In this document: positions 59,373 through 64,000 of the stretch, one piece after another | How positions within the stretch are numbered: position 1 is the first letter of the stretch | Layout: each line of letters begins with the position of its first letter | Assembly (NCBI RefSeq): GCF_014174495.1 | Contig: NZ_JACJHR010000050.1 | Coordinates: 1-64,000, forward strand | Direction of reading: 5' to 3' | Origin: Amycolatopsis echigonensis | GTDB taxonomy: Bacteria; Actinomycetota; Actinomycetes; Mycobacteriales; Pseudonocardiaceae | Length of the DNA: 64,000 nucleotides | Translations under genes and position numbers: made by a program | Notes under the pieces: model-generated | What the model was told of the DNA's origin: nothing | The model's input: the letters and a program-made list of their open reading frames with translations, nothing else | Databases searched by the model: none

Positions 59373-60530
59373 ATGCGCATCCTGCTGTTCACCGGCAAGG
59401 GGGGTGTCGGGAAGACGACGCTCGCCGCGGCTACCGCTGCCGCGCTGGCCGGCCGCGGCAGGAAGACCCTCGTCGTGTCCACCGATCCGGCGCATTCGCT
59501 CGGCGACGCGTTCGGCACGCCGCTCGGCAATGAACCCTCCGAAGTGGACCTCCGCCGCGACGGCACGCCGCCCGGTCTGTGGGCGGCGCAGGTGGACTCC
59601 CGGGCGCTGGCTGACCGCACCTGGCACGAGCTGCGCGGCGAACTGCGGAAAGTGCTGGCCGGGGCCGGTCTGGACGTCCTGGACGCGGAAGAGCTGACCG
59701 TGCTGCCTGGCGTCGACGAGCTGCTCGCGCTGAGCGAGGTGCGACGGCTGGCTTCGCAGGGGCCGTGGGACACCGTGGTGGTCGACTGCGGTCCGACCGC
59801 TGAGACGCTGCGGTTGCTTTCCCTGCCGGAAGCCGTGTCGGGCTACTTGGGCCGGGTGTTCGGCAACCGGCGCGTCGCGGCGTCGGTCCGGCGGCTCGGC
59901 GCGCATCTCGACGCGCTGCGCGAGCTGCTCACCGACCCACGCGTGACGACTGTGCGGCTGGTGCTGACACCGGAACGAGTGGTGGTCGCCGAAGCCCGGC
60001 GCACGCTCACGTCGCTCGCGCTGCGCGGCATCGCGGTGGACGGCCTGATCGCCAACCGGCTCATGCCCGCGCCCGGGTTCTGGCGCGGTTCGGCGGCGAA
60101 GTGGCTGCGCACCCGGCGCGAGCAGCAGGACGCGGTGCTGGCGGAACTGGCCGAGGCCGGATTCGGCCCGGAGGAGCTGGCCCGCGTCGAGCACCGGGCG
60201 AGCGAACCGGTGGGCGCGGAAGCGCTCGCCGAGCTGGCCCGCGAGCTGTACGGCAGCCGGGATCCGTTGTCCGGCAACGGAAAACCGGTCACGCCGCTGT
60301 TGTCCGTCGCCCCGGACGGGGACGGCTTCCGGCTGCGGATCGCGCTCCCGCTGGAAAGGGACTCGGCGGTCGACCTCGCCCGCGTGGACGACGACTTGGC
60401 GATCACCGTGGACGGGTTTCGCAGGCTCGTCGCCCTGCCCGAGACGCTGCGCCCGTGCCGGATCACCGGCGCGGAATCCGACGCCGACGGCCTGGTGGTC
60501 AGCCTGGCCGGGAACCGGGAACCCGGATGA
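59373..60530 (+). CDS. ArsA/GET3-family ATPase (Rv2184c-like)
   Basis: 385-aa P-loop ATPase of the ArsA family. Deviant Walker A GKGGVGKTT (residues 8-16), DPAHS switch I and a Walker B-like VVVDCGPTAETLRLLSLPE. No arsenite-binding cysteine triad is seen, and there are no other ars genes, so it is probably not an arsenite pump subunit. In mycobacteria Rv2184c lies in the same block with SRPBCC and CxWCPLC proteins, an unknown system that may deliver lipids or membrane proteins. The start abuts the previous stop, and its end overlaps the next gene as ATGA. Confidence 0.85.
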   Translation: MRILLFTGKGGVGKTTLAAATAAALAGRGRKTLVVSTDPAHSLGDAFGTPLGNEPSEVDLRRDGTPPGLWAAQVDSRALADRTWHELRGELRKVLAGAGLDVLDAEELTVLPGVDELLALSEVRRLASQGPWDTVVVDCGPTAETLRLLSLPEAVSGYLGRVFGNRRVAASVRRLGAHLDALRELLTDPRVTTVRLVLTPERVVVAEARRTLTSLALRGIAVDGLIANRLMPAPGFWRGSAAKWLRTRREQQDAVLAELAEAGFGPEELARVEHRASEPVGAEALAELARELYGSRDPLSGNGKPVTPLLSVAPDGDGFRLRIALPLERDSAVDLARVDDDLAITVDGFRRLVALPETLRPCRITGAESDADGLVVSLAGNREPG

Positions 60531-61009
60531 GCGAAGAACACCGCGAAGAGCACGACGCGGGGTCGTTTTCCGACGGCCTGAAGCTGGCCGAGGAGATCCG
60601 GCTGCTGGTCGAGATGGTGATCGAACGCGCCGCGCCGTGGCTGGAAGGCGTCATGGCCGCCGGACACGGAGACCGCACCGGCCCCGAAGAGCCGGGCGCG
60701 TCCGGTGTGGAGGACAGCACTTCGGGATGCGGGTGGTGCCCGCTGTGTGCGATCGTCGCCGTCGTGCGCGGTGAGCGGCCGGAGTTCGTGGCCAGGGTCC
60801 TCGAACAGGCCGCCCAGCTCGTCGCGCTGCTGCGGGCGGTGCTCGCGGACCGGTGGGAGCCGGAGGAGGGCGTGCACATGCCGGGGTTCCGGCCCGCCGC
60901 GCATCCGCCCGCGCCGACCGGGGCGGGAGCGTTTTCGGAGCCGTCGTCGCGGGTCCAGCACATCGCCGTCCGCAAGCGCGCGGAGTGGCAGCCGGAGCGG
61001 GAGAACTGA
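60527..61009 (+). CDS. CxWCPLC protein (Rv2183c-like), function unknown
   Basis: 160-aa acidic protein. A helix EEIRLLVEMVIERAAPWLEGVM is followed by a cysteine motif CGWCPLCAIVAVVRGERPEF (near residues 71-90) that could bind zinc or a cofactor, then a helix FVARVLEQAAQLVALLRAVLADRW and a Pro/Ala-rich end with HIAVRKRAEWQPE. Mycobacterial Rv2183c shows the same layout next to the ArsA-like ATPase. ATG 60527 overlaps the ATPase stop (ATGA), which suggests both proteins work together. The reaction is unknown. Confidence 0.72.
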   Translation: MSEEHREEHDAGSFSDGLKLAEEIRLLVEMVIERAAPWLEGVMAAGHGDRTGPEEPGASGVEDSTSGCGWCPLCAIVAVVRGERPEFVARVLEQAAQLVALLRAVLADRWEPEEGVHMPGFRPAAHPPAPTGAGAFSEPSSRVQHIAVRKRAEWQPEREN

Positions 61010-61951
61010 TTGCTGACCGTAGGGGTGGACGTCGGCGGCACCAGCGTGCGCGCCGGCGTCGTGGACGAGCGCGGCTCGCTGCTCGACACGGCGCGCGTCG
61101 GGACGCCGAGCGAGGAGAACGCGCTCGAAGACGCCATCGCCGGGGTCGTCGAGGACCTGCGCAACCGGCACGACGTCGCCGCGGTCGGCCTGGCCGTGGC
61201 CGGTTTCGTGGCCCGCGACCGCCGCACGGTGATGTTCGCGCCGCATCTCGCCTGGCGCAACGCCCCGGTGGCGGACCGGATCGCGAAGCGCGTCGGCCTG
61301 TCGGTGACACTGGAGCACGACGTCAATTCGGCGGTCGTGGCCGAACACCGCTTCGGCGCCGCGCGCGGTGCGAGGGTGGCTGCGCTGGTCGCGCTGGGCA
61401 CCGGAATCGGCGCGGGTTTGTTGCTGGACGGCGAGATCTACCGCGGTGCGCACGGAGTCGCACCGGAACTCGGCCACCTCACCGTGGTGCGCGACGGCCG
61501 CGCGTGCCCGTGCGGCAAGTACGGATGCTGGGAGCGCTACTGCAGCGGTACGGCGCTGGCCGCGACCGCGGTCGAGCTGCTGGCGCGATACCCCGGCCGT
61601 TCCACCGTGCTGTCGCGGGAAATCGCCGGCGACCCCGGCTCGGTCACCGGCCGCCGAGTGGCCCGCGCGGCTCGCGACGGCGACCCGATCGCCTTGCGCG
61701 CCATGGCAGAACTGGCGAAATGGCTGGGCGAGGGACTGGCGCTGGTGGCGGACGTCTTCGACCCGGAGATCATCGTGATCGGCGGGGGAGTGTCGGAGTC
61801 CGCGCCGCTGTTTCTGGACGAGGCCCGGGAGCACTACGCCGGGGCGATCACCGGCGCGCGGCACCGGCCGTTGGCCCGGATCCGCACGGCGCACCTCGGG
61901 GACGACACGGCGATCGTCGGGGCGGCGGCGCTGGCGATGGACACGTTGTGA
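61010..61951 (+). CDS. glk: ROK family glucokinase
   Basis: 313-aa sugar kinase of the ROK family, most likely glucokinase phosphorylating glucose with ATP. ATP-binding GVDVGGTSVRAG (residues 4-15), catalytic Asp in LEHDVNSAVVAEHRFG, GTGIGAGLLLDGEIYRG, the HxxPExGHL-type zinc region APELGHLTV and zinc motif CPCGKYGCWERYCSG (near 166). TTG 61010 follows directly on the TGA of the previous gene, with GGAGCGGGAG upstream. Polyphosphate use cannot be judged from sequence alone. Confidence 0.85.
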   Translation: MLTVGVDVGGTSVRAGVVDERGSLLDTARVGTPSEENALEDAIAGVVEDLRNRHDVAAVGLAVAGFVARDRRTVMFAPHLAWRNAPVADRIAKRVGLSVTLEHDVNSAVVAEHRFGAARGARVAALVALGTGIGAGLLLDGEIYRGAHGVAPELGHLTVVRDGRACPCGKYGCWERYCSGTALAATAVELLARYPGRSTVLSREIAGDPGSVTGRRVARAARDGDPIALRAMAELAKWLGEGLALVADVFDPEIIVIGGGVSESAPLFLDEAREHYAGAITGARHRPLARIRTAHLGDDTAIVGAAALAMDTL

Positions 61952-62012
61952 GTGCTGATCACGGTTCTTGCCGGGATTAACACGCACGACGTTCTGTGGA
62001 AGGCTGGGCCGG

Positions 62013-62897
62013 GTGACGCCGATGACCGCCAACCGCTTCGTGCGGTGTTCCTGCGGCAGGCAGCACTGGGGCGCGTTCGGCGCGGCCGGGTTGTTGTTGT
62101 GCGATCCCCGCCGCGGCGTGCTGTTGCAGCAACGTGCGTGGTGGGTGCACAACGGCGGCACGTGGGCCTTGCCCGGCGGCGCGCTCGAAGCCGGCGAGAC
62201 GGTGCCCGAGGCCGCTGCCCGGGAGGCGTGGGAAGAAGCCGCCATCCCCGCGTCGGCGTTCCGCGCGATGTCCGCTTCGGTGCTCGACCACGGCGAATGG
62301 CAGTACACCACCGTCCTCGGCCTGGCCGACAGCGCGTTGCAGGCCCAGGTCGCGAACGAGGAAAGCGCCGAGATGCGCTGGGTCCCGCCGGACGAGGTGG
62401 CCGCGCTCGACCTCCACCGCGATTTCGCCGCCGCCTGGCCGGTGCTGCGCGAGCAGCTGGGCCGGGAACTGGTCCTGGTGGTCGACGCGGCGAACGTGAT
62501 GGGCTCCCGCCCGGACGGCTGGTGGCGCGACCGCCGCGGCGCCGCGGAACGGTTGCGCGACCAGCTGACCGCCCCCGCCGAACGCGGTCTGCGCGACGAC
62601 GTGGCGGGCATCGGCGCGGGACCGGCGTGGTCCTGGTGGCCTCGCGTGGTGCTGGTGGTCGAGGGCAAGGCCAGGGGAGTGGAACCGATCCCGGGCGTCG
62701 AGGTCGTCGCGGCGGAGACCGACGGCGATTCGAAGATCGTCGAGGTGACCGCCGTGGCGCGGCAGCGTCCGGATGATCATGTCGTGGTGGTGACGGCGGA
62801 CCGCGAATTGCGGGGCCGGGTCGGGGAGCTGGGCGCGCGGGTGCTTGGTCCGGGAACGTTGCTGCGGGAGCTGGGCGAACGCCGTCCAGGGCACTGA
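62013..62897 (+). CDS. NUDIX hydrolase fused to a NYN/PIN-like nuclease domain
   Basis: About 294-aa two-domain protein. Residues about 10-140 are a NUDIX hydrolase: GGTWALPGGALEAGETVPEAAAREAWEEAAI carries the full NUDIX box (GxxxxxE...REAWEE). Residues about 150-290 fit a YacP/NYN-type RNase fold: LVLVVDAANVMGSRPDG (first Asp and Asn), a TDGDSKIVEVTA segment (acidic pair), VVVVTADRELRGRV (last Asp) and GARVLGPGTLLREL. Together they suggest nucleotide or RNA-end turnover. The start is GTG 62013 or ATG 62022; neither has a strong RBS. It ends the operon begun at 57693. Confidence 0.75.
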   Translation: MTPMTANRFVRCSCGRQHWGAFGAAGLLLCDPRRGVLLQQRAWWVHNGGTWALPGGALEAGETVPEAAAREAWEEAAIPASAFRAMSASVLDHGEWQYTTVLGLADSALQAQVANEESAEMRWVPPDEVAALDLHRDFAAAWPVLREQLGRELVLVVDAANVMGSRPDGWWRDRRGAAERLRDQLTAPAERGLRDDVAGIGAGPAWSWWPRVVLVVEGKARGVEPIPGVEVVAAETDGDSKIVEVTAVARQRPDDHVVVVTADRELRGRVGELGARVLGPGTLLRELGERRPGH

Positions 62898-62947
62898 TCG
62901 CGGGCACTGAGCCGGCGAGCCAAGAGTGTCGGCGCGCCAAGCAGCCG

Positions 62948-63736
62948 TCACACGGTCTTCACCGATCCCCCGTCGACAAGGTGGTCCGCCCCGGTGATGC
63001 TCGCGGCCAGCGGCGACGCCAGATACGCGATCAACGTGGCCACCTCATCCGGTTCGACCAGGCGGCCGGTCAGCATCCCCGCACCGGCGGGCAGCCCGGC
63101 CAGTAAATCCTCGTGCGACAACCCCATCGACGACGCCAGCTCGGCGCCGTAGCTGTCCGGACCTTCCCACAGCGCAGTGCGAACCGGTCCGGGCGAGACA
63201 GTGTTGACCCGTACGCCCCGCGGTCCGAACTCCTCCGCCAGCGCCTTCCCGAACGCGGTCAGCGCGGCTTTCGCGGTGGTGTAAGCGATCGGGCCCGAGT
63301 GCGGCATCCGCGCACCGTTCGAGGAAACCGTGACGATCGCGCCCCGGCGCTCGACCAGATGCGGCAGCGCGGCCCGGGAAGCCCGTACCGCGGCGAGGAA
63401 ATTCAGCTCCAGCATGTCCGTCCACTGCTGATCAGTGAGCGCCAGGAAACCTCCGGCCTGCCCGCTGGCGCTGTCGCCGCCGCCGACGTTGTTCACCAGG
63501 ACGTCCAGCCCGCCGAGCTCCGCGACGGCCTGGTCGATCAACTGTCCGGGGCCGTCTGGAGCCGAGAGGTCCACCGCGACGGGCACCGCGCCGGTTTCCT
63601 TCAGCTCCGGCGTGATCGTGCGGGCGGCGGCCACCACTCGCATCCCTTCGCCGATCAGCGTGGAAACCGTGGCGAGTCCGATTCCTCGGCTCGCTCCGGT
63701 GACGACCGCCGTCTTGCCGCTCAGTTGCAGGTCCAT
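62948..63736 (-). CDS. SDR family oxidoreductase
   Basis: 262-aa classical short-chain dehydrogenase. Cofactor motif TGASRGIG (residues about 12-19), NNVGGGDSASG (NNAG-type motif, near 86), catalytic Ser in VTVSSNGARM, YTTAK (Tyr near 155), and C-terminal ADHLVDGGSVKTV. The enzyme reduces or oxidises a small carbonyl. ATG 63736 follows GGGGG 8 bases upstream. It is divergent from a TetR gene at 107 bases, with an inverted repeat between, so it is probably TetR-controlled. Confidence 0.87.
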   Translation of the reverse strand: MDLQLSGKTAVVTGASRGIGLATVSTLIGEGMRVVAAARTITPELKETGAVPVAVDLSAPDGPGQLIDQAVAELGGLDVLVNNVGGGDSASGQAGGFLALTDQQWTDMLELNFLAAVRASRAALPHLVERRGAIVTVSSNGARMPHSGPIAYTTAKAALTAFGKALAEEFGPRGVRVNTVSPGPVRTALWEGPDSYGAELASSMGLSHEDLLAGLPAGAGMLTGRLVEPDEVATLIAYLASPLAASITGADHLVDGGSVKTV

Positions 63737-63782
63737 CGGGACAACCCCCAAAGTGTGTCAAGGACGATGCGACTAAGCTAGC

Positions 63783-63806
63783 AGTTGCAACATCAGTGAC
63801 GCAACT
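63783..63806. promoter_or_regulatory. Inverted repeat between SDR and TetR genes
   Basis: AGTTGC (63783-63788) and GCAACT (63801-63806) are exact inverted copies separated by 12 bases, lying between the SDR start and the TetR start. A related GTTGCAG lies nearer the SDR. They are likely half-sites for the TetR regulator. Confidence 0.5.
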
Positions 63807-63843
63807 AAGTATCGAGTGGCAACCATGGCGTAAACTGAGCGGC

Positions 63844-64000
63844 ATGGAGAAACGGGCCCGGCGCGCGGACTCGGAACGGACGGCCCAGGCGATCCTCGAG
63901 GCCGCCGAACGCGTGCTCAGCGACAACCCGTCGGCGACCATGGAGCAGATCGCCGAGGCCGCCGGCGTCTCGCGGACGACCGTGCACCGCCGGTTCGCCA
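63844..64000 (+). CDS. TetR family transcriptional regulator (partial, cut by window end)
   Basis: The first 52 residues of a TetR regulator: basic N-terminus, helix SERTAQAILEAAERVLSDNP, and the helix-turn-helix TMEQIAEAAGVSRTTVHRRF. The C-terminal ligand domain lies beyond the window. ATG 63844 is probably the true start. It is divergent from the SDR gene, its likely target, with an inverted repeat between. Confidence 0.8.
   Translation, partial: MEKRARRADSERTAQAILEAAERVLSDNPSATMEQIAEAAGVSRTTVHRRFA

Overview
The window is a high-GC (about 70%) actinobacterial chromosome segment with dense, compact coding: GTGA/ATGA start-stop overlaps, GTG starts, and several starts with a -10-like hexamer only 6-7 bases upstream (leaderless mRNAs). 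Gene content and order (hflX / lexA-LysM protein-nrdR / ideR / mce4-type locus / fadD15 block) resemble mycobacterial core neighbourhoods in a genome with Pseudonocardiales-like features. Amycolatopsis or a close relative is my best inference, from general similarity and not from a database search.

Layout. 1-7.2 kb: MFS exporter with a divergent winged-helix regulator, hflX, a surface-anchored propeller-like protein, and lexA divergent from a LysM membrane protein with SOS boxes between them. 7.2-10.9 kb: nrdR-nrdJ (class II, B12-dependent ribonucleotide reductase) behind an NrdR box and a row of DnaA-box-like sequences. 11-26.3 kb: accessory and housekeeping genes (tautomerase/DUF4865/TetR cassette, prolyl oligopeptidase, zinc peptidase, MocR regulator, CBS protein, DUF4139 protein, secreted CocE-type hydrolase, two-component system, M23 peptidase, DUF4192 protein). 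26.6-30.6 kb: ideR-galK-galE on the minus strand and a divergent sulfurtransferase. 30.7-35 kb: an acuC deacetylase gene followed 2 nt later by a GNAT/acyl-CoA-synthetase protein acetyltransferase, a probable eraser/writer pair.

35-49.2 kb is a complete mce4-type steroid import locus: fadE26/fadE27-like acyl-CoA dehydrogenases on one strand, and on the other a 3Fe-4S-type ferredoxin, two short-chain dehydrogenases, yrbE4A-yrbE4B, mce4A-F and two Mce-associated membrane proteins. A perfect KstR-type palindrome lies in the divergent promoter and a second, near-perfect one lies before the first dehydrogenase. Together these genes would import sterols through the Mce4/YrbE4 transporter and begin ring and side-chain oxidation. 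The first Mce-associated gene carries a frameshift.

49.2-57.6 kb: an MTHFR-like protein, then a decayed patch in which a MerR regulator and an NmrA-like gene are both broken and abut head to head, ending at a 57-bp near-perfect palindrome. SGNH hydrolase, AspC-type aminotransferase, FAD monooxygenase, YbjQ-like protein and fadD15 follow. 57.7-62.9 kb: one co-directional operon matching the mycobacterial Rv2186c-Rv2183c block (SRPBCC proteins, ArsA-like ATPase, CxWCPLC protein), with a metallophosphoesterase, a ROK glucokinase and a NUDIX-NYN fusion. The window ends in an SDR gene with a divergent, truncated TetR gene. No tRNA, rRNA, CRISPR array, integrase or transposase was seen.
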